Shown here: positions 54,683 to 62,529 of the stretch, piece by piece
Layout: each line of letters opens with the position of its first letter
Position numbering within the stretch: the stretch's first letter is position 1
Assembly: GCF_002368395.1 (NCBI RefSeq)
Contig: NZ_AP018254.1
Span: forward strand, 1,488,001-1,552,000
DNA: 64,000 bases
Reading direction: 5' to 3'
Origin: Calothrix sp. NIES-3974
Lineage (GTDB): Bacteria; Cyanobacteriota; Cyanobacteriia; Cyanobacteriales; Nostocaceae
Made by a program: the position numbers and the translations under genes
Notes under the pieces: generated by a model
The model's database searches: none
What the model saw: the letters and a program-made list of their open reading frames with translations, nothing else
What the model was told of the DNA's origin: nothing

Positions 54683-55846
54683 TCACCTCAAGCGATCGCG
54701 AAACCATGTTTGGTCTTCCCTGACACCATACAACCAATTTTGAATCAAATCTCCCCATTTCAGGGGTATTTGTAAATTTTCCCAAGCGCTGGCAGTAGCG
54801 AGGGAAATTTGAGCGTATAATTCAGGATTGGTAAATAATTCACGGATACATGCAGCCAATTGCAGGGGATTGCGTTCTGGGAATATCATGGCATTTTGAC
54901 GGTGGATTAAGTTACCGCGAAACATGGGATGGTCAGAGGCAATAATGGGTGTTCGGGTTGAGAGAGCTTCATAAATTGTTAAAGGCAATCCCTCCGGATA
55001 TTCATGCCAACTGGGAACAATCACTGCATCTGCTGTACTCATCAATTCAATCACCTGTGTTTGCGGAATTAATCCCAAAAATTCCACCTGTTCACTAATT
55101 TTCAAAGCCTGCGCACGACGTTGAAATTTCTCGATTTCCCCACCACCGGCTATTTTCACCGAAAGCGGACGAAATTGACCCAGTTTTGCCACTGCGGTTA
55201 AAATATCCCCCACTCCTTTATTTTTCTGTATCAAACCCACATAAACTAACTGAAGGGGACGGGAATTAATTGATAATTCTTTTAATTCTTTGCTGGGAAA
55301 CATATAGGGGGTTCTGTGGTGGGGAAAATCCCAAGGAATAATTTTGTTGGGATTAACACCTATCTGTTGTAAGGATAAGCAAGCATTAATCCCGTGATTC
55401 GCAACTAAATCCACCTGGGGATGGTTTAATAATCTTGCCAAAGTGTAATTTTTTAGTCGTCGTTTCCAACCTCGTTGCAAGAAAGAATCGGCAAACAAAC
55501 CTAAAATTTTAACTTGCTGCTGGATACCCCAGCGAAACATTTTTTCGTGGGGGAAGTGAATTACTAAATGGGTGGGTTGTTGAGCTTGAATGATTTCTAA
55601 AACCCGTCGGGAATTTTGATAGGGTTCCACTCCTGCTCCAATTACCCGTAAACCTGGTTGCACCTCTTCATTATAGGTTTGTTGAGTTTGACAACAAAGT
55701 AAAGCAACTTCCTCCAGTTTTTGGCTAAGTTCGGTCACGGTCTCAACCACATATTTTTGAGCATGGTAGGTTTCAATTCCCCGGTTACGGACTTGCTCAA
55801 ATACTTTGCGATAATCGCCACCATACTGAACAATTAAAAGGCGCAT
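54683..55846 (-). CDS. Glycosyltransferase family 4 (GT-B)
   Basis: A 387-residue transferase of the GT-B fold, adding a sugar to a lipid-linked polysaccharide. The C-terminal donor domain shows LVYVGLIQKNKGVGDILTAV, VKIAGGGEIEKFQRR, QVEFLGLIPQTQVIEL, VPSWHEYPEGLPLTIYEALS and the closing RTPIIASDHPMFRG with the conserved Glu-Ala-Leu. The substrate is unknown. It is the last gene of the leftward exopolysaccharide cluster, 410 bases after the GT2 gene, so it may have its own promoter; an R1 repeat fills the gap. Confidence 0.85.
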   Translation of the reverse strand: MRLLIVQYGGDYRKVFEQVRNRGIETYHAQKYVVETVTELSQKLEEVALLCCQTQQTYNEEVQPGLRVIGAGVEPYQNSRRVLEIIQAQQPTHLVIHFPHEKMFRWGIQQQVKILGLFADSFLQRGWKRRLKNYTLARLLNHPQVDLVANHGINACLSLQQIGVNPNKIIPWDFPHHRTPYMFPSKELKELSINSRPLQLVYVGLIQKNKGVGDILTAVAKLGQFRPLSVKIAGGGEIEKFQRRAQALKISEQVEFLGLIPQTQVIELMSTADAVIVPSWHEYPEGLPLTIYEALSTRTPIIASDHPMFRGNLIHRQNAMIFPERNPLQLAACIRELFTNPELYAQISLATASAWENLQIPLKWGDLIQNWLYGVREDQTWFRDRLR

Positions 55847-55906
55847 TAATTATTTTCAAGAATAGAGGATACAGAATACAGGATACATGAGAGTGTCAAT
55901 CGTATC

Positions 55907-56080
55907 TTAGGGGATGTTTTAAAAGTTGATTTTAATACTTGAATTATCGTTTTGAGAATAGGGAGAGATGCGACATGTCGCGTCTATACTCTGGAAGGAA
56001 AATCAGCTTTATAAACCCATATCCAGAGTCAGGACGATAGTCAAAATAGTGATAGTTAATACTTGACAAACAACCTCTGA
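55907..56080 (+). mobile_element. MITE-like element R1, copy F
   Basis: Left end TTAGGGGATGTTTTAAAAGT. Interior with GAGATGCGACATGTCGCGTC and GAAGGAAAATCAGCTTTATA as in copy E. Right end decayed (ACAACCTCTGAGAG). Confidence 0.55.
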
Positions 56081-56165
56081 GAGCATATTTTAAAAGTCGA
56101 TTTTTAATACTTAACAAGTTCGTTTTTTCGGAGTACAGACCACCCGTCGGGTCATCTTTACAGGA
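56081..56165 (+). repeat. Truncated R1 start directly after copy F
   Basis: GCATATTTTAAAAGTCGATT followed by TTAATACTTAACAAGTTCGT and the half palindrome ACAGACCACCCGTCGGGTCA. Two R1 starts in tandem. Confidence 0.5.
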
Positions 56166-56259
56166 AGTAGTCTATAAAGTAAAAGTCGGCTTTTGGGAAT
56201 TTCAATTGTCATCCAAACCTGACTCCTCCCATTATTTGTTATTAGTGGATTGACAGAAC

Positions 56260-57480
56260 CTACTCCCTCTCAGTCCGAATCCAATTACGTTCTGGTTTGA
56301 TTAAAAAACGGAAGTATAGGGGAATTTTGCCCAAAATATATAGGGGAATAGTTAGTAACTGTCCTAGGGGAAGTTCAGTTTTGGCAAATTTACTCCAGGA
56401 GATGAAAATACCACTGAATAGGAAAACTCCAGCGATGAGCGCAATAATTGTCGGTAGCCAAAAGCTTGTGACTAAAGCCAGACTAAAAGACATCACCACG
56501 ACTCCAACCCATAACATCACTAGTAAAGAAAGTGGCGGAATGGCCAAATCCACAGCACTCCAAAATAAATCCCAACGACGCTGCTGTAATGCACTCTTCA
56601 CTAGAATTGGCACATAGGTGAACAGGGTTTGGAGGTGTCCGTGTTCCCAACGAGTCCTTTGAGTATTGGCTGTTTTTTTGTTACTAGGTAAAGTTCCAAA
56701 TACCCGTGCTTCAGGACAAAATACTGCTCCATAACCAGCCAAATTCAAATCTAAACCTAGTTTCATATCTTCGACAATATGACCACTAGCTAAATTCACT
56801 TTCTCGATCACATACCAAGGAAAAGCCATCCCTGTACCCGCTAAAACACAGGGTAAACCCAATCTTGCTAATCCCCGCGATCGCACGAGGTTTTTGACTT
56901 TAAAAGCAAAGGCTGAAATCCCATCTTTAGCTGTGGGTTTTTCTGGTGTATTCATCAGATAATTCGCTTGTACTGGTTTACCCGTAGCGATCGCGGTTTG
57001 GGTTAACAGGGGAATTGTGTGTCTGTCTACATAACAATCCGCATCAATCATGACTAGGATATCGGGTGGATTCTGACGAAGATAGCGAATTCCGTAATCG
57101 AGTGCATAACCCTTACCACGACGTTCAACATCACAACGTTCAATCACCCTAGCTCCGTGTCTACGAGCGATTTCCACAGTGTTGTCATCACAGTTATCCG
57201 CAATCACCACCACATCCTGATTGCTATGACTGGAAGTATTCAACTGTTTGAGTGTACGCGCGATCGCATTTTCTTCGTTATGAGCAGGAATGATTACCGT
57301 CACCCGTTTTTCCCGATCACTGAATTGTTTACCCACTTGTTGTTCTAAGGTTGATGGCCATAGTGCAGCGACACATTCCACCCATAAAAATCCACACAAA
57401 ATCAATACCGTCAACACACCAACCCACACGAACAGGTTGGTAGCGGTTTCCACTACCTGCACTACTTGATCAATTTTCAC
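56260..57480 (-). CDS. Glycosyltransferase family 2, membrane bound
   Basis: A 406-residue polymerising or chain-extending transferase. A membrane segment (about 14-34) precedes the GT-A domain: VTVIIPAHNEENAIARTLKQ (about 60-80), DVVVIADNCDDNT, DILVMIDADCYVDRHTIPLL (DxD), and VEDMKLGLDLNLAGY with TRWEHGHLQ (QxxRW-like). Two or three C-terminal membrane helices follow. The pattern fits polysaccharide synthases of the N-acetylglucosaminyltransferase/hyaluronan type. The GTG start at 57480 follows the acetyltransferase stop by three bases with AAGGAG ahead of it, so translation is coupled. Confidence 0.85.
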   Translation of the reverse strand: MKIDQVVQVVETATNLFVWVGVLTVLILCGFLWVECVAALWPSTLEQQVGKQFSDREKRVTVIIPAHNEENAIARTLKQLNTSSHSNQDVVVIADNCDDNTVEIARRHGARVIERCDVERRGKGYALDYGIRYLRQNPPDILVMIDADCYVDRHTIPLLTQTAIATGKPVQANYLMNTPEKPTAKDGISAFAFKVKNLVRSRGLARLGLPCVLAGTGMAFPWYVIEKVNLASGHIVEDMKLGLDLNLAGYGAVFCPEARVFGTLPSNKKTANTQRTRWEHGHLQTLFTYVPILVKSALQQRRWDLFWSAVDLAIPPLSLLVMLWVGVVVMSFSLALVTSFWLPTIIALIAGVFLFSGIFISWSKFAKTELPLGQLLTIPLYILGKIPLYFRFLIKPERNWIRTERE

Positions 57481-57483
57481 AAT

Positions 57484-58104
57484 CTACTCCTTCTGGATAA
57501 TTTTGGCAGGAATTCCCACAGCCGTAGAATTTGCAGGAATATCGGTTAAAACCACCGCATTCGCACCTATATTCACATCATCGCCAATGGAAATATCTCC
57601 AAATATTTTTGCTCCTGCTCCCACATTCACCCTTTTTCCCAACTTTGGTGCTTCCAGGGGATGCTCTAAATAACGATTTCCTAATGTCACTCCTTGACGA
57701 ATAATACAATCATCTCCAATCACGCTGTAACCATGAATGACGATTCCGCTCTGATGCTCAATCACAACTCGTCGTCCTAAGTCAACCGTATAAGGTAATT
57801 CAATTCCATAGGAATTCCGTACTTTTCGATACAACATCCGATACAGAATACTCAAGGGAGCGCGTAATAGCTTCGATTTAACCCCCATCCGCCAAACCCC
57901 AAACCGATGTACAGCCACAGCTCGAAACCCCGGCTTTGTCCAGTCACAACCGTGGGCTTGCCAATCTTCTTGAATTTGCTGCCACAAACTTAATTTCCGG
58001 GTCTCGGATGAATGAACTAATACATTCTGTTCAGTAGATTCTTCTACTTGCGCCCTCATATCCATATCCATGATTGATTCACAAGCTCTTTTCATTGATT
58101 GCAT
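57484..58104 (-). CDS. Serine acetyltransferase-like hexapeptide protein
   Basis: A 206-residue left-handed beta-helix acyltransferase resembling serine acetyltransferases: FRAVAVHRFGVWRMGVKS, an IEHQSGIVIHGYSVIGDDCI (hexapeptide repeats from about 113), GVTLGNRY, APKLGKRVNVGAGAKIFG, and IGANAVVLTDIPANSTAVGI. In polysaccharide clusters such proteins usually acetylate sugars or polymer, so cysteine synthesis is less likely. The ATG at 58104 is used; ATGs three codons (58095) and eleven codons (58071) later are also possible. The stop overlaps the ribosome site of the next gene. Confidence 0.8.
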   Translation of the reverse strand: MQSMKRACESIMDMDMRAQVEESTEQNVLVHSSETRKLSLWQQIQEDWQAHGCDWTKPGFRAVAVHRFGVWRMGVKSKLLRAPLSILYRMLYRKVRNSYGIELPYTVDLGRRVVIEHQSGIVIHGYSVIGDDCIIRQGVTLGNRYLEHPLEAPKLGKRVNVGAGAKIFGDISIGDDVNIGANAVVLTDIPANSTAVGIPAKIIQKE

Positions 58105-58110
58105 TCAACA

Positions 58111-58235
58111 AATCCGTAATACCCGCTACACGGGAAGCAAGCTATGTAATTCGCAATTCCCTACAGCGAGGCTATGCCCCATGTAATTACGAAGGGATTG
58201 AGTTTTACTAATTCGTAATTAAGAATTATTAATTA
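58111..58235. repeat. TAATTCGTAAT / CCCGCTACACGGG module inside the cluster
   Basis: CCGTAATACCCGCTACACGG, AAGCAAGCTATGTAATTC and ATTAATTAATCAC. It fills most of the 124 bases between the tyrosine kinase stop (58229) and the acetyltransferase start (58104). Confidence 0.7.
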
Positions 58236-60400
58236 ATCACAACTTTCTCTTTTCCCTCCACCATTGTTTCCCCCCTGGGGCTAGCATAGTAAAAATCGCT
58301 ATCCGGTTCATATTTTACACGGATACCATTGGCAACCATACCGAAAATATTGGCTTCGGAGCGTTGCAGTAATGATTTTGCCGCAGTGGCTCTGGCGGAG
58401 TCTACTACCCCTGGACGAACCACAAACAGGATTCCATCTGTCATTTTGCCGAGAATTGCAGCATCGGCGTTCCCCTGAAGGGGCGGAGTATCGAAAATCA
58501 CGTAATCATATCCCTGGGACAAGGTTTTCACAATCGCCACCATCGCTTCTGAATCCAGTAATGCTAGAGGATTCGGTGGAATAACTCCGGCGGTGAGAAC
58601 TGATAAATTCCCTGTGACTGTCTGTACTGCTTTCGACATGTCATCCTGTCCCACGAGGATATTACTCAGACCCGTGGGGTTGATTCTTCCCCAAAGGTGA
58701 TGTTGACTAGGATTACGCATGTCCGCATCCACTAGTAACACTCGCCGACCTGATTGGGCAATGGAGGTTGCTAAATTAGCTGCTACTTCCGATTTTCCTT
58801 CCCCAGCTACGGAACTGGTAATCACAATAGTACGAACTTTTTTATGGCTGATAAATTTCAGATTTGCCTGCAACATTTGATACGCTTCATGGATGACAGA
58901 CCGGGGGGTTGTGGCCACGATAACGCGGGGGGAGACACCAGCAAATAATTCTTCGGAACGGTTGCTGCTCACAGAACTGTCAAAGCGGGGTATTAAACCC
59001 AGTAGGGTATAGCCAAAGACCGACTCTGCTTCCTTGACACTCTTAATCGAACGGTCTACCAAATCAATTAAAAATGCTGCTGCAATTCCTAAAGATAATC
59101 CAGCAAAAACTCCACCGACACCAATTAACAAACTCATTTTGGATTTGGCTGGTAATGGGGGGGGTGCAGCTGCTTGAATGATTCTGGCATTGCCGACGGT
59201 TTGATTCTCGGCAACGCGAATTTCTTGTAAACGGCTCAACAGATGTTCATAGGTTTTCTGAGCCACTCCTAAGCGCCTTTCCAAGTCTCCTTGACGCTTC
59301 TCTAGATTGGGAATAATGGTGGTGCGTTGTCTATAAATCCGGTGCAAATTTGATAGTTCCTGTACCCGACTTGCTAAACCAGCTTGTTGAGCTTGCAATT
59401 GCACATATTCGTTGAGAAGTTTTTCCCTCAGTCCTTGTACTTCTAACCGCTCTGGAGTGGTATTGAAATTTGCTCCGGAAGATGCATTTACCCGTTGCTG
59501 AATTAAACCTTGGACTTGGGCTATTTCCTGTTTCAGGTTGAGAATTTTCGGGTGAAACTCAGTGTAGCGCGATCGCTCGTTTGCTAATTGACGTTGTAGT
59601 TTTTGTAATTCGGTGATTGCGTCCTGTACCCCCGGTGTGGAAATATCCACTGCTTGTTCACTGGATATATTCATTTGCGATCGCAGTTGACCCATCTGGG
59701 ATGTAACTTGAGCGAGTTCTGCTTGGGTACTGTTTAATTCGTCGGTCAGCTTGGCAATGGACTCAACGGTGGTTTTGGCTTCTTCCGGTAAATTTGCAAT
59801 TTGATTTTGAGTGCGAAACTTCCTGAGTTCCTCTGCACTTTTTTCTAACTCCGCTCTTGCTCGTGGTAATTGCTGCTCGATAAATTTCCCGGCCGATTGG
59901 GCTTCTGCCCTGTTACTCTGGATATTACTTTCGACGTAGGACTCCATCACTTGGTTGACAACGGCTGCGGCTAAGTTGGGATTGTCGGAGATATGGGAAA
60001 CCTTCAATACGTCCGTACCCATAACCGGTTCCACCTTGATTTTGAGTAAATCCGGGTCGAGTAACTTGCCGTTGCGATCGCGTAAATTTAATTTGGCAAT
60101 TACCTGCTCTAAAATGGGACGAGACTGCAATACCACAGCCTGGGTTGAGAGGGGGTTAGATTCGTGACGCAAGCTTTCTAAAGACCCTGTATTTTCGCCA
60201 ATTTTTGTATAGGCTGAAGTCCGATTTGATTGGAATAGTAATTGACCGATTGCCTCAAATTGGGGACGTTGGGTCGAAAGCACAAATCCAGACAAGGCTG
60301 TAGATGCTGCTAATATCCCGACTACAACCAACCAACGTCGCTTTAACACTAACCAATATCTGTGAACGTCGATCTCTTCTAGATAGCTTGGATTTTCCAT
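58229..60400 (-). CDS. Polysaccharide co-polymerase / tyrosine autokinase
   Basis: A 723-residue Wzc-like BY-kinase controlling chain length and export of exopolysaccharide. Seen: Wzz domain with TM1 (about 23-42), a large coiled-coil periplasmic part (about 90-420, including GNVR-type AQVTSQMGQLRSQ), TM2 (about 423-447), and the cytoplasmic kinase with Walker A SSVAGEGKSEVAAN (about 527-540), Walker A' VLLVDADMRNPSQ and Walker B YVIFDTPPLQ. The C-terminus holds the tyrosine cluster (YEPDSDFYY). The periplasmic part is unusually long. ATG start; second gene of the leftward cluster. Confidence 0.9.
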   Translation of the reverse strand: MENPSYLEEIDVHRYWLVLKRRWLVVVGILAASTALSGFVLSTQRPQFEAIGQLLFQSNRTSAYTKIGENTGSLESLRHESNPLSTQAVVLQSRPILEQVIAKLNLRDRNGKLLDPDLLKIKVEPVMGTDVLKVSHISDNPNLAAAVVNQVMESYVESNIQSNRAEAQSAGKFIEQQLPRARAELEKSAEELRKFRTQNQIANLPEEAKTTVESIAKLTDELNSTQAELAQVTSQMGQLRSQMNISSEQAVDISTPGVQDAITELQKLQRQLANERSRYTEFHPKILNLKQEIAQVQGLIQQRVNASSGANFNTTPERLEVQGLREKLLNEYVQLQAQQAGLASRVQELSNLHRIYRQRTTIIPNLEKRQGDLERRLGVAQKTYEHLLSRLQEIRVAENQTVGNARIIQAAAPPPLPAKSKMSLLIGVGGVFAGLSLGIAAAFLIDLVDRSIKSVKEAESVFGYTLLGLIPRFDSSVSSNRSEELFAGVSPRVIVATTPRSVIHEAYQMLQANLKFISHKKVRTIVITSSVAGEGKSEVAANLATSIAQSGRRVLLVDADMRNPSQHHLWGRINPTGLSNILVGQDDMSKAVQTVTGNLSVLTAGVIPPNPLALLDSEAMVAIVKTLSQGYDYVIFDTPPLQGNADAAILGKMTDGILFVVRPGVVDSARATAAKSLLQRSEANIFGMVANGIRVKYEPDSDFYYASPRGETMVEGKEKVVIN

Positions 60401-60472
60401 AGAGTGCCCCGAAACCTCTTAAGCAATTAAATCCTGTTTTGTCAACTAAAGTCAACGAAATTTTACGTAAAA

Positions 60473-61372
60473 TTAGCTGGGATTTATTTTGTCTGTGACG
60501 TATCTGACTGGCTGATTGCCCAAGGGCTCCAATTCAGCTGTGAGAACGCGGTTGAGATTTTGATTTAAATTATCTGGAAAACTATAATTATGTAATTCTT
60601 CTAGTGCTAAATCCACGTCAGACCAAGGATTTTTGTACAAACGCAATTTTTGCTTGACAACCAACCATAAAAAAGGTGCTGCACTTAAAACATAACGCTT
60701 CCACAAACGGCGTGGTTCCATGAGCAATCGATGTAACCATTCCAAGCCAATTTCACTCATCCATTTCGGCGATCGCTGCACACCCCCAGCCTCAAAATTA
60801 ATCGTAGCACCGATGGCAAAAAATATTTTCACATTTACCAAGTGATGGCGATACTTCGCAATCCAAAGTTCCTGTTTCGGAGAACCCACCCCCAAAGCCA
60901 AAACCGTAGCACCTGAATTGTTGATTTTCGCAACAATTCGTTGACATTCTGCTGGTGATTTTTCAAACCCAAAGGGAGGAGAATAGGATTCAACAATCAT
61001 CTCTCTTCCTAGCTTCTGGTTAATTTTTTGCCGTGCAGTCTCAGCAATTTCCCTTGTATGACCACCCAATAAAAATATTTTTATGCTTTCGTCGTTTTGG
61101 TAATACTCATAAAAAGCTGGAAATAAATCGGAACCAGAAATTTTCTCTTGAATGGGAGTACCCAGAAACCAGGAGACATATTTCAACACCTGACTATCAC
61201 AAACTCGATAATCTGCATTTTGATACACATCATAAAATTCTGAATCCACCTGAAGTTTCATCACATGATCTACATTCGGAGTGAAGACAACTCCACCTTG
61301 ACGTAGCTGCTCTAGTAATTCCAGCATCGTCATATTGTTGATACTGACGTTCAGTAAATTGACTTTCCTCAT
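60473..61372 (-). CDS. WecG/TagA/CpsF-type glycosyltransferase
   Basis: A 299-residue transferase that adds N-acetylmannosamine-type or similar sugar to a lipid-linked acceptor. Seen: the family start LLNVSINNMTMLELLEQL, VVFTPNVDHVMKLQVDSEFY, KISGSDLFPAFYEYY, FLLGGHTREIAETA and ALGVGSPKQELWIAKYRHHL (catalytic-region motif), then SEIGLEWLHRLLMEPRRLWKRY. ATG at 61372 is chosen over two GTG codons just before it. It is the first gene of the exopolysaccharide cluster; its promoter must lie in the 1.1-kb spacer. Confidence 0.9.
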   Translation of the reverse strand: MRKVNLLNVSINNMTMLELLEQLRQGGVVFTPNVDHVMKLQVDSEFYDVYQNADYRVCDSQVLKYVSWFLGTPIQEKISGSDLFPAFYEYYQNDESIKIFLLGGHTREIAETARQKINQKLGREMIVESYSPPFGFEKSPAECQRIVAKINNSGATVLALGVGSPKQELWIAKYRHHLVNVKIFFAIGATINFEAGGVQRSPKWMSEIGLEWLHRLLMEPRRLWKRYVLSAAPFLWLVVKQKLRLYKNPWSDVDLALEELHNYSFPDNLNQNLNRVLTAELEPLGNQPVRYVTDKINPS

Positions 61373-62529
61373 CACCACTATTGAGTAGAGTTAGTTTAAC
61401 TATTATTATTCACTATATAAATATAGAATCATTGATTGACTTTATTTAAACAAATTAATTGAATCAACCTCAGAATTAGGCCGGTTATTATATAAGTTTT
61501 TCCGTACCTAGGTATTTACAGGTATCAAGAGGACAATTCAGTAATCAATCAAGCTTCTATATCCAGTCATTAAATACTAGCCAAGTTACTTTTTTGGGGC
61601 AGAAACACTTAGGAATAATCACTATGCTGAAGTAAAATTTATATCAGTACCCGCAGTTTCTGTCAAGATTTGAAACTTTTAATATTTTCCAAATTTATCT
61701 ATTTAAATTAGCTTGACAAACACCAAGTTTGATCTCGCTCTCGTTGAATTCACTATACCGCACGTATAGCTTATTACTTGCGCAACTTAACTACCGATTC
61801 CAAAAATATCTGCCAATCATCCAAATATGGGACACGACATGTATGCAGGATACATATATTACGCGGAGACGCGATATACCGTGGTTATGTAGAGACGCGA
61901 TATATCGCGTCTCTACAAAGGAAATCCATCTGTCACTCATGATAATTTCCTGATCTAGACTGGCAAAATAGCGTGATCGCTATTTTTTCCGACAACTACA
62001 ATTACTGAGCAGTTAACGCAACACTCCAGGCAAATGTCTTACCCGATATAAAACACCGGCTGACAATGACGCAGATATTAAATTTATAAACTTTTTACTG
62101 AATACACCCTGTTTATAAGTTACAGGTAAGTGATGTAAATTTGATAGCCTCACTATATCTTTATATTTAAGTATTTTCCAGACCAATATATAAAGTTATC
62201 GTGTAGATAGCCGCCAAACAGATGAAAAATTCATAAAGAAGACGAATTATGACTGAAGTTGTTGTTTAGGTGTGAAGTTTATATGTTGGTTCTTTTCAAA
62301 AACACCATACTTTGCTTAAGCTGATACCCTTCAAAAAAAGCGTTGCAGAATTGGAGTATGAATGTACGTGTTGAGCATGGGTAAACAATACTCTTTAATG
62401 ATTCATGATATTGGGAATACCCACAGGGATCACCTGACATCAATCCATACTCCCAATCCGCAACACCCCTATTCCCGATCCAACGGATTGTCTCCGAAAA
62501 AACAGTCAGTCAAGGGTAAAAAACCACCT
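61373..62529. other. Promoter region of the polysaccharide cluster
   Basis: About 1.15 kb of AT-rich spacer. It contains a degenerate palindrome (61862-61882) and a perfect one, GTAGAGACGCGATA + TATCGCGTCTCTAC (61889-61916). No gene was seen; two short frames here overlap repeats or the next gene. Confidence 0.5.
61889..61916. repeat. GAGACG-type palindrome, CGATATATCG centre
   Basis: GTAGAGACGCGATA followed directly by TATCGCGTCTCTAC, a perfect 28-base inverted repeat, preceded by a decayed copy 25 bases upstream. Confidence 0.9.

Larger units (their letters stand above)
55847..56259. other. Spacer within the polysaccharide cluster
   Basis: About 410 bases. Nearly all of it is R1 element copy F (55907-56080) and a second truncated R1 start (56081-56165), so the spacing between the two transferase genes is due to repeats. 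Confidence 0.6.
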
